Counted from the first letter of the stretch, positions 23,676 to 35,605 are shown. The stretch: 64,000 nt of DNA from Marinobacter sp. ANT_B65 (GCF_002407605.1 NZ_NXGV01000003.1:158890-222889), one strand, 5' to 3'. The notes: generated by a model from the sequence alone, not told the origin. A program made the numbers and translations.

Positions 23676-24545
23676 ATGCACAGCTCCCATTCCTCCAGGC
23701 ACCGCCGGGTTGGCGATGGTCCGGTTATAAAATGGCTGCTGACAGGCATTGCCCTGGCCGTCACTGTTGGTTTGCTGATAATGCCTTTGCTGGTTATTTT
23801 TGTTGAGGCCCTGGGAGCCGGCTGGAGCACCTTGGCAGACAACCTTCTTGATCAGTACACATTACATGCCATCGGCCTGACACTGTTTGTAGCCGCGCTC
23901 ACGGTTCCCCTCAACCTGATATTTGGCACTGCTCTGGCCTGGCTGGTAACACGTTTTCGTTTCCCCGGCCGAAAACTGCTGATAACACTGATCGACATCC
24001 CGTTTGCAGTGTCCCCGGTTGTTGCCGGTCTGCTGTACCTGTTGCTATACGGTCGCAATGGCTGGATTGGCAGTTGGCTGGCTGACTACGACGTGCAGCT
24101 GATGTTTTCCTGGCCCGGAATTGTAATGGTCACGATTTTTGTCACCTGCCCGTTTGTAGCCCGTGAACTCATACCGCTGATGCAGCAACAGGGCAGCGAG
24201 GAAGAAGAAGCCGGCGTGGTGCTGGGCGCTTCAGGCTGGCGCATCTTCCGTACGATCACCCTGCCCAACATCAAATGGGCACTGATATACGGCGTAGTGC
24301 TCACTAATGCCCGGGCCGTGGGTGAATTTGGCGCTGTATCGGTGGTATCAGGCAATATCCGCGGGCAAACCAACACACTCCCCCTGCACGTTGAGCTGCT
24401 GTATCAGGATTACAATATTGTTGGCGCCTTTGCCAGCGCTTCGCTACTGGCATGTATTGCTGTATTTACACTCGCAGCCAAAGGCTTTGTTGAATGGCGA
24501 CAGGCCCGTGTTCTGAACCGCCAGCAATCAGAGGAGACCATATAA
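23676..24545 (+). CDS. cysW: Sulfate ABC transporter permease CysW
   Basis: 289 aa. Same membrane topology as CysT. Marks include [20 protein letters not shown] and the EAA loop [50 protein letters not shown] near the C-terminus is specific for CysW. Starts 4 bases after cysT; its TAA stop shares one base with the cysA start. Confidence 0.94.
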   Translation: MHSSHSSRHRRVGDGPVIKWLLTGIALAVTVGLLIMPLLVIFVEALGAGWSTLADNLLDQYTLHAIGLTLFVAALTVPLNLIFGTALAWLVTRFRFPGRKLLITLIDIPFAVSPVVAGLLYLLLYGRNGWIGSWLADYDVQLMFSWPGIVMVTIFVTCPFVARELIPLMQQQGSEEEEAGVVLGASGWRIFRTITLPNIKWALIYGVVLTNARAVGEFGAVSVVSGNIRGQTNTLPLHVELLYQDYNIVGAFASASLLACIAVFTLAAKGFVEWRQARVLNRQQSEETI

Positions 24546-25684
24546 TGAGCATCACAGTTGATGGCATCAACAAGCGTTTTGGTAAGTATCAGGCGCTGAA
24601 CAACGTCTCTCTCGACATCCCGGAAGGCAAGCTGACCGCCTTGCTAGGACCCTCCGGTTCAGGAAAAACCACCCTGTTGCGCATTATCGCCGGGCTGGAA
24701 TCTTCCGATAGCGGGCGTATCAGCTTCTCAGGCAAGGACGTAACAGGCCTTCACGTGCGTGATCGCAACATAGGTTTTGTCTTCCAGCACTACGCCCTGT
24801 TCCGCCACATGACAGTAGCGCAAAACATTGCGTTTGGCCTGGACTCGCTTCCACGGAACAAACGCCCACCCAAGGCGGAGATTCAGGCCCGCGTCAGTGA
24901 ACTGCTGGATATGATACAACTGCCGCACCTGGCACAGCGTTATCCTGCGCAACTGTCCGGCGGCCAAAAGCAGCGCGTTGCTCTTGCCCGCGCCATTGCA
25001 ACACGACCAAAAATTCTGCTGCTGGACGAACCTTTCGGCGCGCTGGACGCCAAGGTGCGTAAAGACCTCCGCCGCTGGCTGCGCAATCTGCACGATGAGT
25101 TCCACTTCACCAGTATATTTGTGACCCACGATCAGGAAGAAGCTTTGGAATTGTCTGATCAGGTAGTGGTTATGAGCCAGGGTAATGTAGAGCAGGTGAA
25201 TGAACCTATCGAACTCTACGCCCGCCCTGACAGTCGCTTTGTATTCGACTTCCTCGGGCAGGTAAATGCGCTGTCCGGTACAGTTGAGCATGGCCGCCTG
25301 AGCCAGGGCAAAGCCTGGGTGAGCCTTCCGGGGATCAGGCACCAAGGCGATGCACAGCTTTATCTGCGCCCCCATGAAGTCCGCCTGGCCACATCCCCTG
25401 ACCCGCGCGCCAATCTGCCGCTGCGCATTGAGGCCGTCAGCCTGATTGGCTCAGAGGTGCGCATTGAACTCAGTCCGGTAGGCTGGCACAGCGAAAGCTC
25501 AGACGATATCTGGGAAGTGGGCATCACCCACGCAGAATTTAATCAACAGCGCCCCACTCGCGGCGACCTGCGGTATGCGGTGCCAGAAGTCGGGCATCTG
25601 TTCACCGGCGAAGATACCCGTCCATCACCTGTTAACTGGGCAGAGGCAACACACAGTCAGGCCCGGACACTTTGCCCATCTTGA
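24545..25684 (+). CDS. cysA: Sulfate ABC transporter ATPase CysA
   Basis: 379 aa, taking the ATG that overlaps the cysW stop (TAATG). Walker [13 protein letters not shown], signature [14 protein letters not shown], Walker [13 protein letters not shown] and the switch His in [13 protein letters not shown] are all present. The C-terminal 130 residues form the TOBE-like regulatory part. It energises sulfate/thiosulfate uptake. Confidence 0.95.
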   Translation: MSITVDGINKRFGKYQALNNVSLDIPEGKLTALLGPSGSGKTTLLRIIAGLESSDSGRISFSGKDVTGLHVRDRNIGFVFQHYALFRHMTVAQNIAFGLDSLPRNKRPPKAEIQARVSELLDMIQLPHLAQRYPAQLSGGQKQRVALARAIATRPKILLLDEPFGALDAKVRKDLRRWLRNLHDEFHFTSIFVTHDQEEALELSDQVVVMSQGNVEQVNEPIELYARPDSRFVFDFLGQVNALSGTVEHGRLSQGKAWVSLPGIRHQGDAQLYLRPHEVRLATSPDPRANLPLRIEAVSLIGSEVRIELSPVGWHSESSDDIWEVGITHAEFNQQRPTRGDLRYAVPEVGHLFTGEDTRPSPVNWAEATHSQARTLCPS

Positions 25685-25747
25685 ATACAATCAGCTCTGG
25701 CGAATCTGTTACCATAATTCAAATTCCCAACGAAGAGCTGAGCAATA

Positions 25748-27178
25748 ATGGACGCAAGCAAGTTTTATATTAACGGGCAGTGGGTTACACCCGAGAGCAC
25801 CCAACAACTGGAAGTTATCAACCCTTCTGACGAGCAAGGGTTTTCCACAATCACCCTGGGCTCACAGGCTGATACGGACAACGCTGTCAATTCCGCAAAA
25901 AAAGCCTTCCCTGCCTGGTCAGCGTCTGCCAGAGAGCAGCGTGTTGAGCTGCTGGAGCGCCTGTTCGAAACTTACAAGGCACGATCAGAAGAAATGGCCC
26001 AGGCCATCAGCCAGGAAATGGGCGCACCTATTGATCTCGCGAGAAGCGCACAGGTTGGCGCTGGTGCCGTACACCTGAAAAATACTATACGTGCCCTGAA
26101 GTCCTTTAACTTTGAGCATCCCCTTGGCGACCATGCACCAGACAACATCATTCTGCATGAAGCGGTCGGTGTCTGTGCGCTGATTACACCCTGGAACTGG
26201 CCTATGAACCAGGTGATGCTCAAGGTGGCTCCGGCACTGGCCGCTGGCTGCACAGTGGTTCTCAAACCATCCGAGATTTCCCCCCTGTCGGCCATGCTTC
26301 TCGCGGAGATGATTGATAGTGCCGGTTTCCCGGAAGGCGTTTTCAACCTTGTAAACGGCGATGGTGCAGGCGTCGGTTCGCAACTCTCCAGCCATCCGGA
26401 TATTGATCTGGTCAGCTTTACCGGCTCAACCCGTGCCGGCAAAGCAATTACAATTGCAGCAGCAGACACCGTTAAGCGGGTCGGTCTGGAGCTGGGCGGC
26501 AAAGGCGCAAACATCATCTTCGCCGATGCTGATGAAAAAGCCGTAACCCGTGGTGTACGCCACTGCTTTGCCAACTCGGGCCAGTCCTGTAACGCCCCTA
26601 CACGAATGCTGGTGGAAAAGTCTTTATACAGCCAGGCCGTTGAAACCGCGGCAATGATTGCCGGCAAAACCGACGTAGGCCCTGCAGGCAACGAAGGCCG
26701 GCACATCGGCCCCGTAGTCTCCGAACAGCAGTTTCTAAAGGTTCAAGCGCTGATCAAAAAGGGCATAGAGGAAGGCGCCACACTGGTTGCCGGCGGCGAA
26801 GGGCGTCCAGAGGGGCTTGAAAAAGGGTATTTCGTAAAGCCAACGGTTTTCGCGGATGTCACTCAGGGCATGACCATCTGGAGCGAAGAGATCTTCGGCC
26901 CTGTGTTGGCTATAACGCCTTTTGAAACCGAAGAAGAAGCGATAGAGCTGGCTAACGATACGCTCTACGGCCTTACAAACTACATCCAGACATCCGATAA
27001 GGATAAAGCCCGTAGAGTCGCCAGACAGGTCAGGTCCGGCATGGTGGAAATTAATGGCAAATCGGGATCGGCCGGCTTTCCATTCGGCGGCATGAAGCAG
27101 TCCGGTAATGGCAGCCGCGAGGGCGGTGTCTGGGGCCTGGAAGAGTTCCTGGAAGTTAAATCCGTCACTGACTGGTAA
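25748..27178 (+). CDS. NAD(P)-dependent aldehyde dehydrogenase
   Basis: 476 aa. The full family signature is visible: ITPWNWPMNQVMLKVAPALAAGCTVVLKPSE (cofactor site) near residue 145, SFTGSTRAGKAI, LELGGKGANII (general base Glu) near residue 245, and GQSCNAPTRML with the catalytic Cys near residue 280. It resembles the broad-specificity aldehyde dehydrogenases of Pseudomonas. The substrate cannot be told. Single gene, ended by a hairpin before the convergent regulator. Confidence 0.9.
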   Translation: MDASKFYINGQWVTPESTQQLEVINPSDEQGFSTITLGSQADTDNAVNSAKKAFPAWSASAREQRVELLERLFETYKARSEEMAQAISQEMGAPIDLARSAQVGAGAVHLKNTIRALKSFNFEHPLGDHAPDNIILHEAVGVCALITPWNWPMNQVMLKVAPALAAGCTVVLKPSEISPLSAMLLAEMIDSAGFPEGVFNLVNGDGAGVGSQLSSHPDIDLVSFTGSTRAGKAITIAAADTVKRVGLELGGKGANIIFADADEKAVTRGVRHCFANSGQSCNAPTRMLVEKSLYSQAVETAAMIAGKTDVGPAGNEGRHIGPVVSEQQFLKVQALIKKGIEEGATLVAGGEGRPEGLEKGYFVKPTVFADVTQGMTIWSEEIFGPVLAITPFETEEEAIELANDTLYGLTNYIQTSDKDKARRVARQVRSGMVEINGKSGSAGFPFGGMKQSGNGSREGGVWGLEEFLEVKSVTDW

Positions 27179-27200
27179 TACTCACCTGAATAACCGACCT

Positions 27201-27229
27201 GGCGCCTCCACGCTAACCTGAGAGGCGCC
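27201..27229. terminator. Hairpin between convergent genes
   Basis: GGCGCCTC (27201-27208) pairs with GAGGCGCC (27222-27229). T tracts are short (GGGTTT), so termination may be only partial. Confidence 0.55.
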
Positions 27230-27233
27230 GGGT

Positions 27234-27839
27234 TTACTCAATCAGATCAATTCTGCCACGTGACAACTGCACCCTGCCCTTACGCTCAAGTTCTTTGAGC
27301 AACCGGCTGACAACTTCTCTGGCAGTTCCCAGCTCAACAGCCAGCTCCTGATGAGTTATATGGATGGGGCTACACCGTGCGCTTAACCACTCATCAAGGC
27401 GCTCATCCATGCGGCGAAACGCGACCTCTTCCACAAGTAACATGAGATCATCGAGCCGACGCCCGTACGATTCCATAATAGCCAGGCGAAACGCAGCAGA
27501 CTGATCCATTAGCCGGTCAAACAATCCCCGGGGAACCATGGCCGCCTCAGATTCTTCCTCTACAATTGCTTCTGCGCGATACCCATAGCCAGTCATCAGG
27601 CAACCGATGGAGAGCGTGCAAATGTCATCAGTGCCCATGCGGTATAACACAATGCTGTTGCCAGAGACGCCTGTCATCTGAACCTTCACGGCACCACTAA
27701 GCATCAACGGCAGACCCTGGCAATGCTCACCCGCCCGGAACAGAATCTTGCCCGGAGGGAATCGCATAACCTGAATGCTTTCAAGAGCATCTTTCTGGAG
27801 CTCTCTGGGCAATGTTTCAAGAACACTATGATGCAGCAT
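27234..27839 (-). CDS. Crp/Fnr-family transcriptional regulator
   Basis: 201 aa from the ATG at 27839, preferred because AGGAAGG precedes it by 5 bases; an upstream frame extension lacks a ribosome site. N-terminal cyclic-nucleotide-binding-like barrel (FPPGKILFRAGEHCQGLPLMLSGAVKV), dimer helix, and C-terminal winged helix with ITHQELAVELGTAREVVSRLLKELERKG. There is no N-terminal cysteine cluster of the FNR kind and no Arg/Ser cAMP pocket that I can see, so the signal is likely other, perhaps haem or redox as in Dnr-like proteins. Divergent from the DUF2892 gene, a common pairing. Confidence 0.85.
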   Translation of the reverse strand: MLHHSVLETLPRELQKDALESIQVMRFPPGKILFRAGEHCQGLPLMLSGAVKVQMTGVSGNSIVLYRMGTDDICTLSIGCLMTGYGYRAEAIVEEESEAAMVPRGLFDRLMDQSAAFRLAIMESYGRRLDDLMLLVEEVAFRRMDERLDEWLSARCSPIHITHQELAVELGTAREVVSRLLKELERKGRVQLSRGRIDLIE

Positions 27840-27952
27840 GAATCCTTCCTGGGCTCTTAATACGGGTGCCAGTGTGACTTTATCACTGAACTGGACGCTG
27901 GCGGGCGCTAAAGTAATAACCATAGCCTCATATCAACACAGGAGAACAGATC

Positions 27953-28141
27953 ATGAGCGTTAATATGGGTTCAGCAGATCGGATTATTCGCGCCGTCGTT
28001 GGCATTGTACTTCTGGCATTGGTATTTGTCGGCCCACAAACACCTTGGGGCTGGATCGGTATTGTGCCGCTGGCAACAGCACTGATGGGCAACTGCCCTG
28101 CATATTCACTGCTGGGTATTAAAACCTGTAAAAAGAAATAG
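27953..28141 (+). CDS. DUF2892 (YgaP-type) inner-membrane protein
   Basis: 62 aa with AGGAGA upstream. MGSADRIIRAVVGIVLLALVF, a Pro/Trp turn and IGIVPLATALMGNCPAYSLLGIKTCKKK make two membrane helices with the conserved NCPAYSLLGI motif. The family is found alone or fused to rhodanese domains, with likely roles near sulfur or redox stress. Its position opposite a Crp/Fnr regulator suggests control by it. Confidence 0.88.
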   Translation: MSVNMGSADRIIRAVVGIVLLALVFVGPQTPWGWIGIVPLATALMGNCPAYSLLGIKTCKKK

Positions 28142-28158
28142 ACCAATACAGGTACAAC

Positions 28159-28190
28159 AAAGCCGAAGTGACGGATATCACTTCGGCTTT
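28159..28190. terminator. Bidirectional intrinsic terminator
   Basis: 13-bp stem AAAGCCGAAGTGA (28159-28171) with TCACTTCGGCTTT (28178-28190), loop CGGATA. Serves DUF2892 and, from the other side, the merR gene. Confidence 0.85.
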
Positions 28191-28208
28191 GTCGTTCAAA
28201 AGAGCAGC

Positions 28209-28574
28209 CTACTTTACTGGTGCGTTAAGTACGTCCAGAACCTCTTCCAGCTCGGAAATCATTTGCCGGATAAGCTGTTTATACTGGGTTGTGTCGTCTT
28301 TTACCTCATGGCTACTAAGCTTCTGCTTGGCACCACCAATGGTATAACCCTGTTCGTACAACAAGCTGCGTATCTGACGGATAGTAATAACGTCAGCGCG
28401 CTGATAATAACGCCGGTTACCCCGACGTTTAACCGGAGATAACTGCGGAAACTCCTGTTCCCAATAACGCAGCACGTGAGCTTTCACTGCGCACAAATCA
28501 GCTACTTCGCCAATTGTGAAGTATCTTTTCCCGGGAATCGCGGGGAGTTCGTTGTTATGACTCGGTTCCAACAT
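28209..28574 (-). CDS. MerR-family regulator downstream of ihfA
   Basis: 121 aa. MerR helix-turn-helix near the N-terminus ([28 protein letters not shown]) and wing [13 protein letters not shown], then a coiled helix. It is the small MerR that conventionally follows ihfA in gammaproteobacteria. No metal-binding cysteines at the C-terminus. It overlaps ihfA by 20 bases, and is likely expressed with the pheST-ihfA operon. Confidence 0.9.
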   Translation of the reverse strand: MLEPSHNNELPAIPGKRYFTIGEVADLCAVKAHVLRYWEQEFPQLSPVKRRGNRRYYQRADVITIRQIRSLLYEQGYTIGGAKQKLSSHEVKDDTTQYKQLIRQMISELEEVLDVLNAPVK

Positions 28575-28857
28575 ACGCTTCTACTTTCTGTTTCAGTTTC
28601 TGACCCGGGCGAAACGTAACAACACGTCTTGCGCTTATCGGAATCTCTTCACCAGTTTTCGGATTTCGTCCTGGGCGCTGTTTTTTATCACGAAGGTCGA
28701 AATTACCGAAACCCGACAGTTTTACCTGTTCATTGTGGCTGAGCGCGCCTCTGATCTCATCGAAGAAAGCTTCCACCATTTCCTTGGCTTCGCGTTTGTT
28801 CAGGCCCAACTCCTCATACAAGCGCTCCGCCATTTCCGCTTTCGTCAAAGCCGCCAT
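28555..28857 (-). CDS. ihfA: Integration host factor alpha subunit
   Basis: 100 aa, full length. [32 protein letters not shown] and the DNA-bending arm [39 protein letters not shown] with the intercalating Pro are present. It pairs with IhfB to bend DNA by about 160 degrees. It starts 3 bases after pheT, the conserved position. Confidence 0.97.
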   Translation of the reverse strand: MAALTKAEMAERLYEELGLNKREAKEMVEAFFDEIRGALSHNEQVKLSGFGNFDLRDKKQRPGRNPKTGEEIPISARRVVTFRPGQKLKQKVEAYVGTES

Positions 28858-28860
28858 CTC

Positions 28861-31233
28861 TCAACTCCTCAGTGTTGCCCCCAACTCTTCCTTCAGTGCG
28901 TCGATGACACCATTGAAGAGCGAATGCACTTCATCTTCATTCAACGTACGCTCAGGATGTTGCCAGAACAGGCTCAAGGCCAGGCTTCGGTTGCCTTCAC
29001 CCAGACCCTCTCCTTCATATACATCAAACGCACGCAACGCTGTCAGACGCTCACCAGCATGTTTTCGGGCTATACGCTCAACATCGGCAAACGAGACCTT
29101 ACTACCGATAATGATAGCCAAATCCCGACGAACTTCCGGGAATTTCGAAATTTCTTTGAAATTAGGCACATATCCGGTAATGACTGAGTTCAAGGATAGC
29201 TCAAACATCAGAATCGTGCCATTAAGTTCAAGATTTTTCTGAACTTGCGGGTGCAATGTACCCAGCCACCCAACATGCTCGCCATCTCGCAGGAGCTCAG
29301 CCGTCTGGCCCGGGTGCAAAGCCGGATGCCGGCCAGCAACAAACCCGATTTCAATACCCAGCAAGCTGAACAACCCCTCCAACTCACCTTTTACATCAAA
29401 GAAGTCTGCAGTTCTGCGACCGTTTACCCAGTTTTCAGGATATTGGGAACCAACAACTACGCCTGCAAGCATAGGCTGCTGATCAATACGCTGGCCATCC
29501 TGCAAAAAGCGCAGACCCGTCTCAAACATGCGGATTCGCGGCTGCTGACGATTCTGGTTATAAGCGACTGTTTTCAGAAGGCCGCTCCACAGAGTTGTCC
29601 GCATAACCGACAAGTCGGAGGAAATGGGGTTAGCCAGGGCTATTCCTTCACGCTCGGGATCAACCTGCGCCTGTACCTTCGGATCCACAAAACTGTAAGT
29701 GATCGCCTCCTGGTACCCATGGGAAACAAAGTAATCCCGTATAGCCGATACAGGACGGACCGCCTCCTCGTTCGTTCTCAGACCGAGCGAGCCTGTCGGT
29801 TCGGTTACAGGTAAGTTGTTGTAGCCGTATATGCGACCAACTTCTTCAATCAGGTCTTCTTCAATTGAAATATCGGGACGAAAGCTGGGCACATTGATAC
29901 GCCAACCGTTCTTCAGCAGTTTGCCAACACTCAGGCCTAACCGGATCAGAATTTCCTCAACCTTGGTCCTGTCTATATCAAGACCCAGCACGTCCGCCAG
30001 GCGCTGTGAACGAAGATCAATGGCGCGCTCCTGAGGCAGGTGCTCTGTACTGACAACCTCAACAATCTCGCCAGGCTCGCCGCCTGCAATATCCATGAGC
30101 AACCGGGTTGCACGCTCCATGGCGTCACGTGCAAGCTCGTAATCCACACCGCGCTCAAAGCGATGCGAGGCATCGGTATGCAAGCCATAGTGGCGAGCCT
30201 TGCCCGCGAGGGTAATTGGATCAAAATAAGCAGCTTCAAGTATCAGATCGCGGGTTTTAGCGCTGACACCGGAGTGCTCACCACCCATGATCCCGGCGAT
30301 AGCAACAGGTTTCTCATGGTCAGCAATGACCAGCGTCTGCTCCGTTAACTCAACTTCCTGACCATCCAGCAATACCAGTTTCTCCGCCGGATGCGCCATG
30401 CGCACAACAATGCCTCCGCTGATTTCATCGCGATCGAACGCATGCAAGGGCTGCCCCTGCTCCAGCATCACGTAATTGGTTACATCAACGGCAACGTCAA
30501 TCGAACGCACACCTGAACGGCGAAGCTTTTCCCGCATCCACAAGGGCGTTTCAGCCTGCAAATTCACATTGCGAAGGATGCGGCCCAGATAACGCGGACA
30601 CCCCTGGGGTGCATCAATGCGAATATCCGGCACCTCAGAATGCACAGCTTCAACCGGATCAATCTCTGGAAACAGGGGAGTCAGACTGTTCAGTACGCCA
30701 ACTTCGCGGGCAATACCTTTAATCGAGAGACAATCACTGCGGTTCGGGGTCAGATCAACATCAATAGCTACGTCATTCAGCTTAAGGTAATCGTTCAGCG
30801 CTGCACCGACCGGAGCATCAGACGACAATTCCATGAGGCCTGCGTGGCTTTCAGACAACCCCAACTCAGACTCGGAACACAGCATACCTTCAGAAGGTTC
30901 ACCGCGGAGTTTGGCTTTACGGATTTTGAAGTCACCAGGCAAAACTGCACCCAGTACAGCAAAAGGCACCTTCAGGCCTGGGCGTACATTGGGTGCACCA
31001 CACACTACCTGAACGGTCTGGCTGCCGTCATTTACCTGACATACCCGCAGCTTGTCGGCATTGGGGTGTGGCTCAACAGACTGAACTTCGCCAACCACAA
31101 CTCCCTGAAACTTGCCGGCTACAGGCTCAAAGCCATCAACTTCCAGACCTGCCATCGTAATCTGATCCATCAGTTCCTGAGAACTGATATCCGGGTTAAC
31201 CCACTCGCGCAGCCACTGCTCACTGAATTTCAT
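28861..31233 (-). CDS. pheT: Phenylalanyl-tRNA synthetase beta subunit
   Basis: 790 aa, normal length. N-terminal tRNA-binding domain (VVGEVQSVEPHPNADKLRVCQV), B3/B4 editing region, B5 domain, and C-terminal ferredoxin-fold anticodon domain (FPEVRRDLAIIIGSKVSFADVERIARKHAG). Forms the alpha2-beta2 enzyme with PheS encoded just upstream. Confidence 0.97.
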   Translation of the reverse strand: MKFSEQWLREWVNPDISSQELMDQITMAGLEVDGFEPVAGKFQGVVVGEVQSVEPHPNADKLRVCQVNDGSQTVQVVCGAPNVRPGLKVPFAVLGAVLPGDFKIRKAKLRGEPSEGMLCSESELGLSESHAGLMELSSDAPVGAALNDYLKLNDVAIDVDLTPNRSDCLSIKGIAREVGVLNSLTPLFPEIDPVEAVHSEVPDIRIDAPQGCPRYLGRILRNVNLQAETPLWMREKLRRSGVRSIDVAVDVTNYVMLEQGQPLHAFDRDEISGGIVVRMAHPAEKLVLLDGQEVELTEQTLVIADHEKPVAIAGIMGGEHSGVSAKTRDLILEAAYFDPITLAGKARHYGLHTDASHRFERGVDYELARDAMERATRLLMDIAGGEPGEIVEVVSTEHLPQERAIDLRSQRLADVLGLDIDRTKVEEILIRLGLSVGKLLKNGWRINVPSFRPDISIEEDLIEEVGRIYGYNNLPVTEPTGSLGLRTNEEAVRPVSAIRDYFVSHGYQEAITYSFVDPKVQAQVDPEREGIALANPISSDLSVMRTTLWSGLLKTVAYNQNRQQPRIRMFETGLRFLQDGQRIDQQPMLAGVVVGSQYPENWVNGRRTADFFDVKGELEGLFSLLGIEIGFVAGRHPALHPGQTAELLRDGEHVGWLGTLHPQVQKNLELNGTILMFELSLNSVITGYVPNFKEISKFPEVRRDLAIIIGSKVSFADVERIARKHAGERLTALRAFDVYEGEGLGEGNRSLALSLFWQHPERTLNEDEVHSLFNGVIDALKEELGATLRS

Positions 31234-31293
31234 GGTTATTGCCTTATCCTGATTCGGTTTCGACTGTTGATTTGGATGCCGTAAGGTTCCGCT

Positions 31294-32337
<1,044 letters not shown>

Positions 32338-32348
32338 TTGAAACAAAA

Positions 32349-32377
32349 ATAGGGGAAGAGCGTGCCCTTCCCCTATT
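32349..32377 (-). terminator. Terminator after rplT
   Basis: Stem AATAGGGGAAG with CTTCCCCTATT (11 bp) and, on the minus strand, a TTTTTG tail. It separates infC-rpmI-rplT from pheST. Confidence 0.82.
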
Positions 32378-32450
32378 AAACGGTGCCTGTTACGCCAGAA
32401 AATCAACGGCGACACCGATTCGATTCGTAATCGATGAAAGAGCTAAGCGA

Positions 32451-32804
32451 TCAGAGAGATGCTTTTGCTTTCTCAACCACAGCGGCAAACGCCTGCTGTT
32501 CGTTCATGGCCAGATCAGCCAGAACCTTACGATCGATTTCAACGTTTGCCTTTTTCAGGCCAGCGATCAAACGGCTGTACGACAGGCCGTTAGCCCGGGC
32601 ACCAGCGTTGATACGAGCAATCCACAGTGCGCGGAATGCACGCTTACGGTTACGACGGTCGCGATATGCATACTGACCGGCTTTGATAACCGCTTGCTTG
32701 GCAACGCGGAATACACGGCTACGAGCGCCGTAGTAACCCTTGGCCTGCTTTAGAATCTTCTTGTGACGACGACGTGCAACCACGCCACGCTTAACACGAG
32801 CCAT
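32451..32804 (-). CDS. rplT: 50S ribosomal protein L20
   Basis: 117 aa, full length: [29 protein letters not shown] and [23 protein letters not shown] are diagnostic. L20 is an early assembly protein and in other bacteria represses rpmI-rplT by binding the mRNA. Forty-eight bases downstream of rpmI. Confidence 0.98.
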   Translation of the reverse strand: MARVKRGVVARRRHKKILKQAKGYYGARSRVFRVAKQAVIKAGQYAYRDRRNRKRAFRALWIARINAGARANGLSYSRLIAGLKKANVEIDRKVLADLAMNEQQAFAAVVEKAKASL

Positions 32805-32852
32805 ACTATAATCCTTCTACCTTGAAACCGTTGTGAGTGTAGTCTGCGCTAT

Positions 32853-33041
32853 TTACGCGAGCATACGCTTTACGGAAGCCACATCAGATTTGGCAACCAA
32901 TGAAGTACCACGCAGCTGACGCTTACGCTTGGGGGTCTTCTTGGTCAGGATGTGACTGGTGAAGGCTGACTTGTGCTTGAAGCCGGTAGCAGTTTTTTTG
33001 AACCGCTTGGCCGCTCCACTTTTGGTTTTCATCTTAGGCAT
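32853..33041 (-). CDS. rpmI: 50S ribosomal protein L35
   Basis: 62 aa. [35 protein letters not shown] followed by [15 protein letters not shown] matches L35 along its whole length. Lies between infC and rplT in the conserved operon. Confidence 0.97.
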   Translation of the reverse strand: MPKMKTKSGAAKRFKKTATGFKHKSAFTSHILTKKTPKRKRQLRGTSLVAKSDVASVKRMLA

Positions 33042-33097
33042 TTTTAAAACTCCGCATTCTGTTTTTTTAAATACATAAATATGAACCTGAACGACAA

Positions 33098-33120
33098 ATC
33101 CCCCGCTTTCAGCAGGGGAT
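33098..33120 (-). promoter_or_regulatory. Hairpin in the infC-rpmI spacer
   Basis: ATCCCC pairs with GGGGAT (33098-33103 and 33115-33120). It is in the place where L20-dependent translational control of rpmI acts in Escherichia coli, but I cannot show the pseudoknot. Confidence 0.35.
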
Positions 33121-33137
33121 GCATCATTGAATCAGGC

Positions 33138-33677
33138 TCACTTCTTTTTGCGGGGAGCCACAATCATGGTCATCTGACGGCCTTCCATTTTCGGCCGCAT
33201 TTCAACCTGAGCCAGCGCCTCAATATCTGCTTCGATGCGTTCCATGAGCTTCATACCAATTTCCTGGTGTGCCATCTCACGGCCACGGAAGCGGATAGTG
33301 ATTTTGCCGCGGTCCCCGCCTTCAAGGAAACGTACCAGGTTGCGTAGTTTTACCTGATAATCCCCTTCTTCAGTTCCTGGTCGGAACTTAAGCTCTTTGA
33401 CTTGCGTCTGTTTCTGCTTCTTCTTGGCAGCGGCCTTCGCTTTTTTCTCGTCGAAGACCTTTTTGCCATAGTCCATTATTTTACAGACGATCGGATCGGA
33501 ATCTGTAACCTGTACCAGATCCAGGGTCGCCTCCTCTGCCATCTTGAGGGCGTCTTCGATCGGAACTACACCTACCTGATTACCTTCGGCATCTATCAGG
33601 CGGACTTCAGTTGCATCAATATTCTCATTGATAGGCGCCTTAGGCGTACGCCCACCCCGATTCGTTCGCTGTTTAAT
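33138..33677 (-). CDS. infC: Translation initiation factor IF-3, AUU start
   Basis: 179 aa. The start is taken as ATT at 33677: GGAG at the end of thrS is 8 bases upstream of it but only 2 from the TTG two codons earlier. AUU is the known unusual start of infC in enterobacteria and underlies its self-repression, since IF-3 rejects AUU. The protein has [60 protein letters not shown] and [14 protein letters not shown]. Starts 2 bases after the thrS stop. Confidence 0.95.
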   Translation of the reverse strand: MKQRTNRGGRTPKAPINENIDATEVRLIDAEGNQVGVVPIEDALKMAEEATLDLVQVTDSDPIVCKIMDYGKKVFDEKKAKAAAKKKQKQTQVKELKFRPGTEEGDYQVKLRNLVRFLEGGDRGKITIRFRGREMAHQEIGMKLMERIEADIEALAQVEMRPKMEGRQMTMIVAPRKKK

Positions 33678-33679
33678 AG

Positions 33680-35605
33680 TCAAATCTCCGTCTTGGTTCT
33701 GCTCTTGCGCTCAACATCTTCCTGCAGAAGCTGCTCAAACGCTTCGAGCGATAGAGTTCCCAAATCTTCGCCTTTGCGGGTTCTCACCGCAACAACGTTG
33801 TTCTCGACTTCTTTATCGCCGACAACGACAAGGTAAGGAACTTTGTTAATAGTATGCTCGCGGATTTTAAAGCCGATCTTCTCGTTTCTCAAGTCAGCAT
33901 TAACCCTAAAACCCAAAGAATCGAACTTTTTCTCCAGATTCTGACAATAATCACGCTGATTATCGGTAATATTGAGAATCGCTACCTGAGTCGGAGCCAG
34001 CCACGTCGGGAAAGCCCCCTCATATTCCTCAATCAGGATACCGATAAAACGTTCGAATGATCCAAGTACGGCACGGTGTAACATAACCGGCGTTTTGCGC
34101 TCGGAGTTATCCGCAACGTATTGGGCACCGAGGCGTCCAGGCATGGAAAAATCTACCTGAATAGTGCCACACTGCCATACCCGACCGATACAATCTTTGA
34201 GGGAAAACTCGATTTTCGGGCCATAAAAAGCACCTTCGCCCGGCAATAGCTCCCAGTCAACGCCTTCACGGTTCAATGCTTCTTCCAGTGCAGCCTCAGA
34301 TTTATCCCAGACTTCATCGGAACCCACGCGCTGTTCCGGGCGGGTGGAGAGCTTGTACAGGATCTCGGTAAAGCCAAAATCCTTGTACACTTCATGGAGT
34401 AGATCGATGAACCTCGACACTTCCTCCTGAATAGCATCCTCTTCACAGAAAATATGAGCATCATCCTGGGTAAAACCACGCACCCGCATCAGACCGTGCA
34501 ATGCCCCGGAGGCTTCGTTGCGGTGGCACGAACCAAACTCAGCCAGACGCAAAGGTAAATCCTTGTAGCTTTTCAGACCCTGATTGAACACCTGGACGTG
34601 GCACGGGCAGTTCATGGGCTTGATGGCATAGTCGTGTTTTTCCGACTCAGTGGTAAACATCCCCTCTTTGAACTTGTCCCAATGACCGGACTTTTCCCAT
34701 AGCACGCGGGACACCACCTGAGGCGTCTTGATCTCCTGGTAATCATGGCGGCGCAGGATTTGACGCATGTACTGTTCGATTTCCTGGTATATAGTCCAGC
34801 CTGCCGGATGCCAGAACACCATGCCAGGTGCCTCTTCCTGCATATGAAAGAGACCCAGTTTTTTACCGACTTTGCGATGGTCACGCTTTTCTGCTTCTTC
34901 GATGCGGTGCAGATAGGCTTTCAGATCTTTCTTATTCGCCCAGGCAGTGCCATACACCCGCTGTAACTGCTCGTTACTGGTATCCCCGCGCCAGTATGCG
35001 CCAGCTACCTTGGTAAGCTTGAAAGCTTTCATTTTGCCGGTGCTGGGCACGTGCGGGCCGCGGCAAAGGTCAACAAAATCACCCTGACGATAGAACGACA
35101 GATCTTCGTCGCCAGGAATATCTTCAATAATACGGACCTTGTATTCTTCGCCCATGTCAGTGAACAACTGAACTGCCTCACTCCGGGACAGCACAGAGCG
35201 AGTTACAGGAATGTCCTGCTTGGCCAACTCTGACATACGCTTTTCAATACGCGCCAGATCTTCGTTGGTAAAGGGGCGATCATATTTGAAGTCGTAGTAA
35301 AAACCGTCATCCACCACCGGGCCGATCGTAACCTGGGCCTCAGGGAAAAGTTCTTTGACTGCCATCGCCAACAGGTGAGCGGTTGAGTGGCGAATTACCT
35401 CAAGGCCATCGGCGTCGCGCTCGGTAATAATAGCCAGCTCTACGTCATGCTCGATCACATAGCTGGTATCGACAAGACTGCCATCAACTTTACCGGCCAG
35501 AGCGGCCTTGGCGAGGCCAGCGCCGATGTCAGCAGCTACTTCGTGAACGCTGACGGGCTGGGCAAAACTACGATGACTGCCATCAGGCAGGGTTACGACG
35601 GGCAT
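33680..35605 (-). CDS. thrS: Threonyl-tRNA synthetase
   Basis: 641 aa from the ATG at 35605, matching the usual N-terminus [14 protein letters not shown] (TGS domain). Editing domain with [16 protein letters not shown] and class II core with [29 protein letters not shown] (zinc Cys) and [16 protein letters not shown] follow. Anticodon-binding domain is at the end. A transcription unit with infC. Confidence 0.97.
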   Translation of the reverse strand: MPVVTLPDGSHRSFAQPVSVHEVAADIGAGLAKAALAGKVDGSLVDTSYVIEHDVELAIITERDADGLEVIRHSTAHLLAMAVKELFPEAQVTIGPVVDDGFYYDFKYDRPFTNEDLARIEKRMSELAKQDIPVTRSVLSRSEAVQLFTDMGEEYKVRIIEDIPGDEDLSFYRQGDFVDLCRGPHVPSTGKMKAFKLTKVAGAYWRGDTSNEQLQRVYGTAWANKKDLKAYLHRIEEAEKRDHRKVGKKLGLFHMQEEAPGMVFWHPAGWTIYQEIEQYMRQILRRHDYQEIKTPQVVSRVLWEKSGHWDKFKEGMFTTESEKHDYAIKPMNCPCHVQVFNQGLKSYKDLPLRLAEFGSCHRNEASGALHGLMRVRGFTQDDAHIFCEEDAIQEEVSRFIDLLHEVYKDFGFTEILYKLSTRPEQRVGSDEVWDKSEAALEEALNREGVDWELLPGEGAFYGPKIEFSLKDCIGRVWQCGTIQVDFSMPGRLGAQYVADNSERKTPVMLHRAVLGSFERFIGILIEEYEGAFPTWLAPTQVAILNITDNQRDYCQNLEKKFDSLGFRVNADLRNEKIGFKIREHTINKVPYLVVVGDKEVENNVVAVRTRKGEDLGTLSLEAFEQLLQEDVERKSRTKTEI

